Notes under the pieces: generated by a model
What the model was told of the DNA's origin: nothing
Database searches by the model: none
The model's input: the letters and a program-made list of their open reading frames with translations, nothing else
Part shown: in pieces, positions 54,107 through 62,880 of the stretch
Layout of the letters: each line of letters begins with the position of its first letter
Numbering within the stretch: position 1 is the first letter of the stretch
NCBI GenBank assembly: GCA_020635035.1
Contig: JACKAO010000005.1
Location: forward strand, 124,001 to 188,000
Length of the DNA: 64,000 nucleotides
Source of the DNA: Calditrichia bacterium
GTDB lineage: Bacteria; Calditrichota; Calditrichia; Calditrichales; J004
Reading direction: 5' to 3'
Translations under genes and position numbers: made by a program

Positions 54107-56485
54107 TCAGGGTAGTTGTTCTGTTTTTTCAGAGAAATATTTTTTCTTAAAAGCTTCATGTTTTGCTTTAGCTTTTGTTAATATATTTTTAAAAGCTTCA
54201 TCATCTCTGATGTTGTCAAACGCTTTATCTATAAGCATCCCGTTATAATTAAAATAACCCAGACTCACTGCCTTTTCCAAAGACTTTACCACTTTGGCAG
54301 GCTTATTTAATATTCCATATTCCTGAGCTATTCCATACCACATTTCGCCATCTGTAAAATTTTCATCTTCAACTGATTGCAGGTATTTAAAGCCCTTTTC
54401 TTTATCATTATCCATATATGCAAGCAGTGCCCTGGTGAAATATGAATTTGCCGTATTAGATTCCACTTCCAGCAATTTATTAAAATATTCCCGTGCTTTA
54501 ATGGTATCACCTTTTGCTAAATAAATATATCCGAAATTTGAGTAATAAAAGGCACTTCCTTTATCCAAAGCATAGAATTTCAGTGCCTTATCATATTCAC
54601 CCGAAACAGCAAATACATGCCCCCCTGAACGGTAAGCCGGATCAGGATTAATTTTAACAGCCTTTTCCGCTTCTTTCTTTGCTTCATCAATCATACCTGC
54701 ATAACGATAAATATAACTTAGCAGAAAGTGTGCGTCCGGATTATTCGGATTGATTTCAAGAATTTTGCGGCTTATTTCAAGTGCTTTTTCTTTCTGATTC
54801 AATTCCGTGTATAAAACAGCCAGTGAGCCTAAAGTGCGGGTTAAATTAGGATTCAGTTCAAGGGATTTTTTATAATTTTCAATGGCTTTGGATCGATATT
54901 GTTTACCATCCAGTGAATAAGCTGCAAGCCTGTGATAACGCCAGCCCAATACACCCCAGGCCGGTGCGTAGGATGAATCTAATTCAAGAGATTTATTTAA
55001 TAATTCTATAGAAAGCTTATTGTTGCCTTCTGTTCCCGGCAAGGCAACAGCTCTCAAAAAATATTCATACGCTAAAGGATTATTCGGAACATCGGCATTG
55101 GCTAATTCTTTCTCATCTGAAGAAAACTGGATTTTAAGTCCGTTGATTATTTTTTCGGTTAACAGATCCTGTAAACGAAAAGTATTCTCAAACTTTTCAT
55201 CAATGACATCACGCCATAATAGTTCATTATCTTTAGAATTAACCAGTTCAACATTTAACCTGACAAGATCACCTTGTTTAAGATAATTACCTGTCAGGAT
55301 ATAGTTAACGCTCAGATCAGTTCCGACAGATGCAATGTCTATTGTTTGTCCCTGGTATTTACGAATGGCACTTGATGGCCGGACAGCAATGTTTTTTACA
55401 TAACTCATCGCCCCTATAATCTGATCAGCCAAAGCGTACCCCAGGTAGTCGGTTTCCGGATCAGGTTTAAGATTGCTGAATGGCAGAATTGCCAGTTTCT
55501 TTATCTCCTGCCGGTTCACAATGGTATCGGGAACAGGATCAGCAGTATCATCACGCATATATATGATTACAGATACAAGCACCGCGAAAACAAACAGAAA
55601 GTAGATCAGTGACATTTTGCGTTTACTTTGATTTTGACTGGCCATAGGCTTTATTGAAGAAACAGCCGATGTCGTCCCGCTATGGACACTTTCAAGATCA
55701 TTAATGATTTCGCCGACATCCTGGTAACGATTTTCTAGTTTTTTCTGCAGGCATTTTTCAACGATGGAAACAAGTGCTTGCGGTACATCCGAATTTAATT
55801 TTGAAATGCTCTCCGCTTCTTCATTAAGCATCGCGTACATAACCGCCTGTTCATATTCTCCTTTAAATGGAAGCTGTCCGGTCAGCATTTCATATAAAAC
55901 TACGCCGAACGACCATATATCAGAGCGTTTATCGGCATCTTCGCCGCGGGCCTGTTCCGGCGACATATAAGCAGCGGTGCCTATTGTTGTTCCGATCTGT
56001 GTTAGCTGAGCAGAACCGCGGAACTTGGCCAGACCAAAATCCATTATCTTAATAACATCATCTTCATTACTCATGATATTGGCTGTTTTCACATCCCGGT
56101 GAACAATACCATTCTTATGTGCTGTCTTTAAAGCCTGTGATAGTTGCAGGGCGATTTTGAGACTCTCCTGCCAGGTGAGTTTTCTGTCTTTAAGGTAATC
56201 TTTAAGATTTTTACCGCTGATATATTCCATCACCAGGAAAAGTTCTTCATCTGCTTCTTCAATGGAATATATTGTGGCAATATTTGGATGATTCAATGCT
56301 GCGGCCGCTTTCGCTTCTATCTCAAAACGTTTACGTTCATCGGAATTGGCCGAAATGTGATGGGGTAAAAACTTGATGGCAACCTGCCGCTCAAGCTTGG
56401 TATCTTCAGCAAGGTAGACAACACCCATGCCACCTTCACCCAGCTTTTCAATAATTCTGTAGTGTAATATTGACTTACCGGTCAT
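54107..56485 (-). CDS. Membrane Ser/Thr kinase with TolB/FlgO-like and TPR domains
   Basis: The 792-residue protein has a kinase domain at about 8-270 (KLGEGGMG, Lys38, HRD 129-131, DFG 149-151, MSPEQARGED). A membrane helix lies at about 291-310. About 325-455 is a TolB-N/FlgO-like domain (KLAILPFSNLKPDPETDYLGYALADQ, NYILTGNYLKQGDLVRLNVELV), and TPR repeats cover about 470-780 (LELNPNLTRTLGSLAVLYTE, LEINPNNPDAHFLLSYIYRYAG). The TolB and TPR parts should be periplasmic. The closest paralogue in the window is 58331-60613. A mini-ORF copying a kinase N-terminus lies 12 bp upstream. Confidence 0.93.
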   Translation of the reverse strand: MTGKSILHYRIIEKLGEGGMGVVYLAEDTKLERQVAIKFLPHHISANSDERKRFEIEAKAAAALNHPNIATIYSIEEADEELFLVMEYISGKNLKDYLKDRKLTWQESLKIALQLSQALKTAHKNGIVHRDVKTANIMSNEDDVIKIMDFGLAKFRGSAQLTQIGTTIGTAAYMSPEQARGEDADKRSDIWSFGVVLYEMLTGQLPFKGEYEQAVMYAMLNEEAESISKLNSDVPQALVSIVEKCLQKKLENRYQDVGEIINDLESVHSGTTSAVSSIKPMASQNQSKRKMSLIYFLFVFAVLVSVIIYMRDDTADPVPDTIVNRQEIKKLAILPFSNLKPDPETDYLGYALADQIIGAMSYVKNIAVRPSSAIRKYQGQTIDIASVGTDLSVNYILTGNYLKQGDLVRLNVELVNSKDNELLWRDVIDEKFENTFRLQDLLTEKIINGLKIQFSSDEKELANADVPNNPLAYEYFLRAVALPGTEGNNKLSIELLNKSLELDSSYAPAWGVLGWRYHRLAAYSLDGKQYRSKAIENYKKSLELNPNLTRTLGSLAVLYTELNQKEKALEISRKILEINPNNPDAHFLLSYIYRYAGMIDEAKKEAEKAVKINPDPAYRSGGHVFAVSGEYDKALKFYALDKGSAFYYSNFGYIYLAKGDTIKAREYFNKLLEVESNTANSYFTRALLAYMDNDKEKGFKYLQSVEDENFTDGEMWYGIAQEYGILNKPAKVVKSLEKAVSLGYFNYNGMLIDKAFDNIRDDEAFKNILTKAKAKHEAFKKKYFSEKTEQLP

Positions 56486-56497
56486 TATGATCCGCCT

Positions 56498-56608
56498 TTA
56501 CTCCTTGATATATAACATTAATTCTGGTGAAACCCACATGATTTTTATCTCACAGGGTGAACCAAGTTTATCAATAATTCGATAGTGCAAAATCAATCTA
56601 CCGCTCAT
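56498..56608 (-). other. 36-codon mini-ORF resembling a truncated kinase N-terminus
   Basis: ATG at 56608 reads MSGRLILHYRIIDKLGSPCE and stops at 56498 after 36 codons. Residues 1-16 match the kinase starts (MTGKSILHYRIIEKLG), then the glycine loop is replaced by SP. It starts 12 bp after the peptidase stop and ends 12 bp before the kinase ATG. It could be a leader peptide or a relic of a deleted kinase. The DNA of this segment is shared with 60613-60735. Confidence 0.6.
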
Positions 56609-56620
56609 ACAGATTTCCGG

Positions 56621-58288
56621 TTAATTCCATTTAATCGAATAATTTGGTAAAACATCGATGGGAAGTGACTGCACTTTATCCAGGCTGTGCTGGACTTCAG
56701 GAATAATTTTCGCCCATGTATCAACAAATGTTTGAACTTTTGCAGCGTCGCCATCTCCTTCAAGAATCACTATTTCTCTGACAAGGCTTTTTATAACCGG
56801 TCTGAAATTGGCAAAATTCACAGACCAACGTTGTGTTGCTGCATCAAATTTGATACCATCATTCTTATAAAGATAATTGAGCGCAATCGCACAGGCTGCT
56901 GCATGTGCTTCTGCAAGGCCAAATCTTATGGACCGGAACAGGCTTCCCATATATGACACATAAAAGCTTTTTTCCTGGGATTCGTCAACAACGCCTTTGT
57001 CTATCAGGTAAGCAAGTGAAAGTAAGCCGGCAACATCCGCCTTGCATTCTTCTAATTGATTGTAATCTGGTCCTATCGCCGCATTAACAGCCATTCCTTT
57101 ATTGGGCCCTGTCTTAACCGATTGCGGGCCTATGGCATGGCAGATTTCATGCATCAGCACAAATTGAAAAAATCCATCCGGCGACAAAAAAGGAAGCTGT
57201 GATTGATCAATAATTTTAGCGCTTACCGGCTTAATTATGGCATTGAAACGGGCTTTCATCATATTCTTCCAGAATGTTTTTACCGATCCTTTCTTTTCCT
57301 GAACTTCAGGGTCATTGGGTAGATTTGTTGCAACCGCCTGGTAACCGACCGCTGTTTCACCTTTACGAATGACGTCCTGCACCACGGTAAATCTTGCCGT
57401 GATATCATGAACCACAGATTTATAGACATCCGCAACCGGTAGATTCTCTTCAAGTTCAGGTAAATATTTAATGTAGATATCCAGCTTCTTCGATTGTTCC
57501 TGATCAACAATTTCAATGGAAGCTTCATACTTTGCTTTTACACCTTTTATGCCATCCGAATATGTTTCAAATGGACCAAAGACCATATCCAAAGTGTTAT
57601 CTTTCAGATCAATCCAGGCAACATCCGCATCATAATAATTATCTGTTGTCAGGGCTTGCGCTTTAAGCCGTAAAAATTTTGCAAATGAAGCGTTATCAGT
57701 GAGATCTGCACATTCGTTCAATATTTCAACAACCGGCGTCAGGTAGTGTTTATATTCTTCATGATAAGGAATAGCCTGATAACCACCGTTTCCATCTTCA
57801 CGGATGACCGTATAAGGTGACATAAATTTTTGTTGCTGATCCGCCGGTAGTTTTTCAATATAATTGTCAAATTGCTCGGCCGTCATCCCACGGGGATATA
57901 ATTCATCGCCCTGATAGTAAGCTTGATTGCCCATAAAAGATTCATAATCATTAAGCTGTTCAAACGGACCGGCATTGCGCACTACCAGAGTGAGCAGTTT
58001 TTCAGCCAACGGATCATTTTTGATGTTAGCCAGACTGTCCCGCAGATACATGCCATATCGTGATGTCTGGAGCCAGTAAATAGAATCAATATAGGCAGAA
58101 GCCTTAACAAGCTTTTTAAGGATGGTTTTATCCGGTTCTTTCATTGTGCTGGCATCAAATGTCATGTCATAGGGTACATATTGATCCATGAGTTGATTAA
58201 TCTCAACTTGCTGCCCTGCTTTATAATTTGCTTGTTTTTGTGTGCATCCGGTTAAAAATAATATCACGATTATTAATGAATATCTCAC
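56621..58288 (-). CDS. M49-like (dipeptidyl-peptidase III-like) zinc metallopeptidase lipoprotein
   Basis: The protein is about 555 residues, starting GTG at 58288 after AAGGA nine bases upstream; a TTG start at 58318 is less likely. The N-terminus (SLIIVILFLTGC) is a lipoprotein signal. FQFVLMHEICHAIG is an HExxH zinc site (His380, Glu381, His384), and LEECKADVAGLLSLAYLIDKG provides the third ligand Glu. GMYLRDSLANIKNDPLAE and MGNQAYYQGDELYPRGMT fit the M49-like family, which differs from typical DPP III in spacing. It lies between two kinases, sharing their direction, and should act in the periplasm on peptides. Confidence 0.75.
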   Translation of the reverse strand: MRYSLIIVILFLTGCTQKQANYKAGQQVEINQLMDQYVPYDMTFDASTMKEPDKTILKKLVKASAYIDSIYWLQTSRYGMYLRDSLANIKNDPLAEKLLTLVVRNAGPFEQLNDYESFMGNQAYYQGDELYPRGMTAEQFDNYIEKLPADQQQKFMSPYTVIREDGNGGYQAIPYHEEYKHYLTPVVEILNECADLTDNASFAKFLRLKAQALTTDNYYDADVAWIDLKDNTLDMVFGPFETYSDGIKGVKAKYEASIEIVDQEQSKKLDIYIKYLPELEENLPVADVYKSVVHDITARFTVVQDVIRKGETAVGYQAVATNLPNDPEVQEKKGSVKTFWKNMMKARFNAIIKPVSAKIIDQSQLPFLSPDGFFQFVLMHEICHAIGPQSVKTGPNKGMAVNAAIGPDYNQLEECKADVAGLLSLAYLIDKGVVDESQEKSFYVSYMGSLFRSIRFGLAEAHAAACAIALNYLYKNDGIKFDAATQRWSVNFANFRPVIKSLVREIVILEGDGDAAKVQTFVDTWAKIIPEVQHSLDKVQSLPIDVLPNYSIKWN

Positions 58289-58330
58289 TACTTGTATTCC
58301 TTTCAGATAAATCCACAAAGTTCTGTTTTT

Positions 58331-60613
58331 CTAATAATCTGTTTCCAGTTTATTTTTTAAATCCTGAAACATAGATTGTGTTTCGCTAAGCTGTTGCTGA
58401 ATTTTAGGATCATGTTTAACCGGATCAAGAAAAAAATCCATGGACATTGACGGATAACTCAAATAGCCCAACTCAACCGACTTTTTTAACGCCTGATAAC
58501 AATCTTCCACCTTTGAAAAAAGTCCGTATAACCTGGCAATCTCATACCATATTTCCCCATCCGCCGGATTTTCTGCGGCCCGTTTATTATTATATTCAAC
58601 CGCTTTTTGCATGTCACCGGAAAGATAGGCAATAAACGACTGGGCAAAATACAACTCACCTATTTCATCATCGATATTGACAACCCTGTTAAAATAATCG
58701 ATGGCCAGATCTTTTTTACCGGCACGGAAAGCGACTTCACCTAGGTAATTGAGCATAAACGGACTTTCTTTATCCAGGTTGAATTTCTCTAAAATCTGAT
58801 CATATTTTCCCAGAAACATTAGCGTTACAATTCCCGATCTGAAGCGCGGGTTATTAGCATCAATCGCTAGTGCCAGATTCAGCTCTTTCTCAGATTCTTC
58901 CAGAAAGCCGATATAGCGGTAGTGGTAACTCATGGCAAAGTGCAGCCAGGCGTGATTCGGATTTATCTTGAGAGCCCTGATGAGCAGCTTGTGTGCTTCT
59001 TCATGTTTGCCAATATCAGAATAGATAAGTCCCAAATTAGCCAGCGCTGGTAAAAGATCGTTTTTAAGCGAAAGAGCCTTTAGCAAAGCTTTTTCCGATT
59101 TTTCCAGGGCATGAGCCGTGTCACTGCCAACCTGTGCCAACTGATGAAAACGAATACCAAGATCAAGATATAAAGGGGCATACAAGGGGTCCAGCTCTAT
59201 TGCTTTTTCAATCAAATCGATCGCTGTTTTATTGCCATCAACAGTAAAAGGCAATGAGATGGCCCGTAAATAATAATCATAGGCTTGCGGATCCTGGGGT
59301 GTTTCGGGTTTCATCCGCTCACGTTCTTCATCGGAAAAATGTACCTTCAGTTCTTTTACTACTTTTTGAGAAACGATATCCTGCAATTCAAAAACATTCT
59401 TATACTCGATTTGAATAGAATCCCGCCAGATCAAATCTCCCGACAGATGATCAACCAGTTCAATATTCAGCCGGATAATATCCGCTTCTTTTAAATAATT
59501 ACCGGCAACAATAAAACTGACATTTAGCTGTTCTGCTGCCTGCTGGATATCTATTATTTCATTCTGGTATTTACGAACCATGCTTGAAGGTCGGATCAAT
59601 ACATTTTTTGAATAAGCCATTGCTCCGATGATCTGATCAGCTATAGCAAATCCCAAAAAGTTGGATTGCGGATCATCTTTCAGATTTATAAAAGGGAGAA
59701 CTGCAAGTTTTTTTATATCACCAGGTATTTTTTTAATCGATATTGTGCTGTCGGATTCCACCGTGAATTGTAAGGCGTTAATAATCTCAGATACACTCTG
59801 ATAGCGCTCATCAGGATTTTTTTGCAGAGCTTTCTGAACAATTTTGTAAAGTAACGGATCATCTTTTATTACAGCGGGATAATCCGGCTCTTCATTGAGA
59901 ATCGAATAAATGATGGCCTGATCATAGGCTCCTTTAAAAGGTAATTCTCCGGCTAACATTTCGTAAAGGACAATACCAAAAGACCAGATATCGGTTCGTT
60001 TGTCCACATCACTGCCCTGTGTTTGTTCAGGAGACATGAAGGCAATCGTTCCAACAGTGGTTTGTAAGTTTGTTATTTCTTCTCCACCACCAATTTTAGC
60101 CAGACCAAAATCCATAATTTTAACCTGGTTGTCCTTTGTCAGCATAATATTGGATGACTTTATGTCGCGGTGGATGATACCTTTTTCATGAGCAGCCTGC
60201 AAACCTTTGGCAATCTGGGTGGCAATTTGTAAGGGTGAAGCAATCCCGCGCACTATATTTGTTTTCTCCGAAGTTTCAGTAGATGATTGCTTCCCCCTTA
60301 CTAAGTCTTTCAACTCTTTCCCCTCAATATATTCCATCACAAGAAACATCTCCCTGCCCGATCCAGCGGAGGGATTATCCGCTTCTTCTATGGCATGGAT
60401 AGTGGCAATATTGGGATGGTTTAACGCGGCAGCGGCCTGTGCTTCAATCTCAAAGCGTTTTCGTTCATCGGCATTTGCGGATATATGGTGTGGTAAAAAT
60501 TTTATGGCAACATTTCGTTTAAGCTTACAATCTTCAGCAAGGTAGACAACGCCCATGCCACCCTGGCCTAATTTATCTATAATTTTATAATGAAGGATCT
60601 TTGTACCAACCAT
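58331..60613 (-). CDS. Ser/Thr kinase with TolB/FlgO-like and TPR domains, no clear membrane helix
   Basis: The 760-residue protein is the close paralogue of 54107-56485. The kinase domain covers about 8-290 (KLGQGGMG, Lys38, HRD 148-150, DFG 168-170, MSPEQTQGSD). An insertion at residues about 80-87 (NPSAGSGR) and another near 107-123 are absent from the paralogue. The TolB/FlgO-like part (KLAVLPFINLKDDPQSNFLGFAIADQ) and TPR repeats (LKINPNHAWLHFAMSYHYRY) follow. No membrane helix was seen, so it may be cytosolic. Its ATG overlaps the stop of a 40-codon mini-ORF (TAATG), suggesting translational coupling. Confidence 0.92.
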   Translation of the reverse strand: MVGTKILHYKIIDKLGQGGMGVVYLAEDCKLKRNVAIKFLPHHISANADERKRFEIEAQAAAALNHPNIATIHAIEEADNPSAGSGREMFLVMEYIEGKELKDLVRGKQSSTETSEKTNIVRGIASPLQIATQIAKGLQAAHEKGIIHRDIKSSNIMLTKDNQVKIMDFGLAKIGGGEEITNLQTTVGTIAFMSPEQTQGSDVDKRTDIWSFGIVLYEMLAGELPFKGAYDQAIIYSILNEEPDYPAVIKDDPLLYKIVQKALQKNPDERYQSVSEIINALQFTVESDSTISIKKIPGDIKKLAVLPFINLKDDPQSNFLGFAIADQIIGAMAYSKNVLIRPSSMVRKYQNEIIDIQQAAEQLNVSFIVAGNYLKEADIIRLNIELVDHLSGDLIWRDSIQIEYKNVFELQDIVSQKVVKELKVHFSDEERERMKPETPQDPQAYDYYLRAISLPFTVDGNKTAIDLIEKAIELDPLYAPLYLDLGIRFHQLAQVGSDTAHALEKSEKALLKALSLKNDLLPALANLGLIYSDIGKHEEAHKLLIRALKINPNHAWLHFAMSYHYRYIGFLEESEKELNLALAIDANNPRFRSGIVTLMFLGKYDQILEKFNLDKESPFMLNYLGEVAFRAGKKDLAIDYFNRVVNIDDEIGELYFAQSFIAYLSGDMQKAVEYNNKRAAENPADGEIWYEIARLYGLFSKVEDCYQALKKSVELGYLSYPSMSMDFFLDPVKHDPKIQQQLSETQSMFQDLKNKLETDY
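60351..60377. repeat. Short in-frame insertion with palindromic ends in kinase gene
   Basis: The DNA CCCTGCCCGATCCAGCGGAGGG has CCCT/AGGG ends and encodes about NPSAGSGR. It interrupts a segment that reads EEADEELFLVMEY in the paralogue. It looks like a small repeat-derived insertion; other copies were not seen in the window. Confidence 0.5.
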
Positions 60614-60735
60614 TACACCGCCTTTACCCAGTGAGATATCACATTTACATTAAACATTAATATGAAAACTATTATCTCACGGGGTGAACCAAGCTTTTCA
60701 ATGATCTTATAGTGTAATATAGTTTTACCGATCAT
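60613..60735 (-). other. 40-codon mini-ORF resembling a truncated kinase N-terminus, coupled to the next kinase
   Basis: ATG at 60735 reads MIGKTILHYKIIEKLGSPRE and stops at 60613 after 40 codons, the stop overlapping the kinase ATG as TAATG. Residues 1-16 match the kinase N-termini and then SP replaces the glycine loop. The same break and the following GTGAGATAA occur at 56498-56608. It starts 10 bp after the upstream kinase stop. Confidence 0.6.
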
Positions 60736-60745
60736 GTTTATTTGC

Positions 60746-62860
60746 TCATGCATTATATTTCAACAATATATCCTGAAATTTCGGATCTGTGTTTATTGAT
60801 TCTAAATCAGGATCCGATTTTACCCATTCGCCAATCTTGGAAAACCCGCTTTCAAGGGCGGTTTCCAAATAATTCAGAGCTTCTTCTTTCATATTCAAAA
60901 CAGCAAATGTACAGGCACAATTATAAAGCGCCAGTCCGTCATCCGGATCAATCTCCACTACTTTTTTAGCTGCTTCAATGGCTTTTTCCTTTTCACCTTT
61001 TTCAGCATAAATTGTGGCAACCCGGCTTAAAGTGATGCTGTCAGCGGCGTTGGTCTCCAGCTTTTTGAGCCCCAGCTCAAGAACCTTTTTTTGAGCTTCC
61101 AGTGCTTTCTGCATATCACTTATTCTTCTGTATGTCATTTCCAGGTAAGTCCATGGTTCCTCACTGTAAGGTTTTATATCAGCAGCCCGCAGATAATGTG
61201 TTACCGCCTCTTCTGATTTGTTCAGTATGTCCGCAGTGTTTCCCAGAAAAATAAAAGCCTGGTAAAAATCAGGACTTTTACTGATCACTTTTTCAAAAAT
61301 GCTCTTAGCTTTATCAAAACGTTTTTGATGAAAATAAACCATGCCCAGACTGAACTGTGCTTCGGTCAGATCGGGATCTAATCGAATTGCCGCTTCACTC
61401 ATCTCCATCATTTTTTCCAGCCAGACTCTGTCCCCGTTATACAACCAATATTTCCAGAAATACCCTTCGGCAAGTGCCGTATAAGCCAACGGAAATTTGG
61501 GATCAATTGAAACAGCATGTTCAAACATTTGAATGGCGGAGTCATTATTTTTCTTACCGCGACGATATAAAAAGTCGTTGCCGCGCATATAGAAATCATA
61601 TGCACGAAGATCATCGGTAGGCTTTTTGGCCAGCGATTTCTTTTCAGAGTCGGTTAGTGAAACCTTCAGGGCTTCAGCTATTTTTTGTGAGACTTCCATC
61701 TGAATTTCAAAGATGTCCTCAAGTGAGCGGTCATAACGTTCAGCCCAAACCTGGAAGCCGCTTCTGATATCAATAAGCTGCGCTGTGATTCTTATTTTAT
61801 TGCCGCCTTTACGTACACTTCCTTCTAAGATATAATTAACTCCTAAAGTCTCACCTACCTGCCGCGAATTTACTTCACGATTCTTGAAGGGTAAAATATC
61901 AGAACGGGGAATGATTTTCAGCTCTTTAATTTTAGACAGGTCAATGATCAGGTCTTCGGTTATACCGGCACAGAAATATTCGTTCTCTTTTTCTGAGCTC
62001 ATGTTCTCAAAATAAAGGACAGCTACCGAATTTTTGTTTTCAGTGACATTTTTTTGGGGCTGTGGTTCTTTAAGCATATTCAAAATTTCGTCTGCCGACT
62101 GAATACGGTTTTTAACATCTTTTTGCAGCAGTTTAGATACCAGCTTTAAAAGATAATCCGGTGTATCCGGACGTTTATTTTGAATAGCTGTGGGTTCTTC
62201 ATTTAAAATCTCAAAAACGATGGCTGCTTCATAATCACCCTGGAACGGCAACTCGCCGGTAAGCATTTCATAAAGAACGACCCCGAGTGACCACAAATCG
62301 GACCTGTAATCCACATCTTCGCTGCGGGCTTGTTCTGGTGACATATAAGATGTGGTGCCCAGGGTTGTGCCAACCTTTGTTACCTGTGCAGATCCTTTGA
62401 ACTTGGCAATACCAAAGTCCATGATTTTAGGAATACCGTTTTCGGCAATCATAATATTAGCGCTTTTAATATCACGATGCGTGATACCTTTTGAGTGAGC
62501 TTCGCGCATGCCTTCGGTTAACTGTTTAAAAATACTTACAATTTCATTTATGGAAGGTGTGTTATTTTTCAGATATTCTTTAAGCTCGATGCCCGGTACA
62601 TATTCCATGACGATGAATTTTTGGTTATCTGCATCTTCAATAGAATAAATATGAGCAATATTCAGATGATTTAAGGCAGCAGAAGCCTGTGCTTCGTTTT
62701 CAAAGCGTTGGTTTTCTTCTTCATTATCAGCTATATGACCAGGCAGAAACTTGATCGCCACTTCACGCTTTAATCGTGTATCCAGGGCTTTGTAAACAAT
62801 ACCCATACCACCCTGGCCCAGTTTTTCAATTATCTGATAGTGAAGGATTTGTTTATCCAT
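60746..62860 (-). CDS. Ser/Thr kinase with TolB/adenylate-cyclase-like and TPR domains
   Basis: The 704-residue protein has a kinase domain at about 7-270 (KLGQGGMGIVYKALD, Lys37, HRDIKSANIMI, MDFGIAKF, MSPEQARSED). About 285-410 is a TolB-N/FlgO-like part (SVAVLYFENMSSEKENEYFCAGITEDL, NYILEGSVRKGGNKIRITAQLI, GFQVWAERYDRSLEDIFEIQMEV). TPR repeats follow to the end (AVSIDPKFPLAYTALAEGYFW, IRLDPDLTEAQFSLGMVYFHQ). No membrane helix is obvious. It is more distant from the two TolB-TPR kinases downstream. The upstream gene, 20 bp away, encodes a beta-propeller probably belonging to a fifth kinase. Confidence 0.92.
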   Translation of the reverse strand: MDKQILHYQIIEKLGQGGMGIVYKALDTRLKREVAIKFLPGHIADNEEENQRFENEAQASAALNHLNIAHIYSIEDADNQKFIVMEYVPGIELKEYLKNNTPSINEIVSIFKQLTEGMREAHSKGITHRDIKSANIMIAENGIPKIMDFGIAKFKGSAQVTKVGTTLGTTSYMSPEQARSEDVDYRSDLWSLGVVLYEMLTGELPFQGDYEAAIVFEILNEEPTAIQNKRPDTPDYLLKLVSKLLQKDVKNRIQSADEILNMLKEPQPQKNVTENKNSVAVLYFENMSSEKENEYFCAGITEDLIIDLSKIKELKIIPRSDILPFKNREVNSRQVGETLGVNYILEGSVRKGGNKIRITAQLIDIRSGFQVWAERYDRSLEDIFEIQMEVSQKIAEALKVSLTDSEKKSLAKKPTDDLRAYDFYMRGNDFLYRRGKKNNDSAIQMFEHAVSIDPKFPLAYTALAEGYFWKYWLYNGDRVWLEKMMEMSEAAIRLDPDLTEAQFSLGMVYFHQKRFDKAKSIFEKVISKSPDFYQAFIFLGNTADILNKSEEAVTHYLRAADIKPYSEEPWTYLEMTYRRISDMQKALEAQKKVLELGLKKLETNAADSITLSRVATIYAEKGEKEKAIEAAKKVVEIDPDDGLALYNCACTFAVLNMKEEALNYLETALESGFSKIGEWVKSDPDLESINTDPKFQDILLKYNA

Positions 62861-62880
62861 TTGGTTGACTTCTCCCTTAA

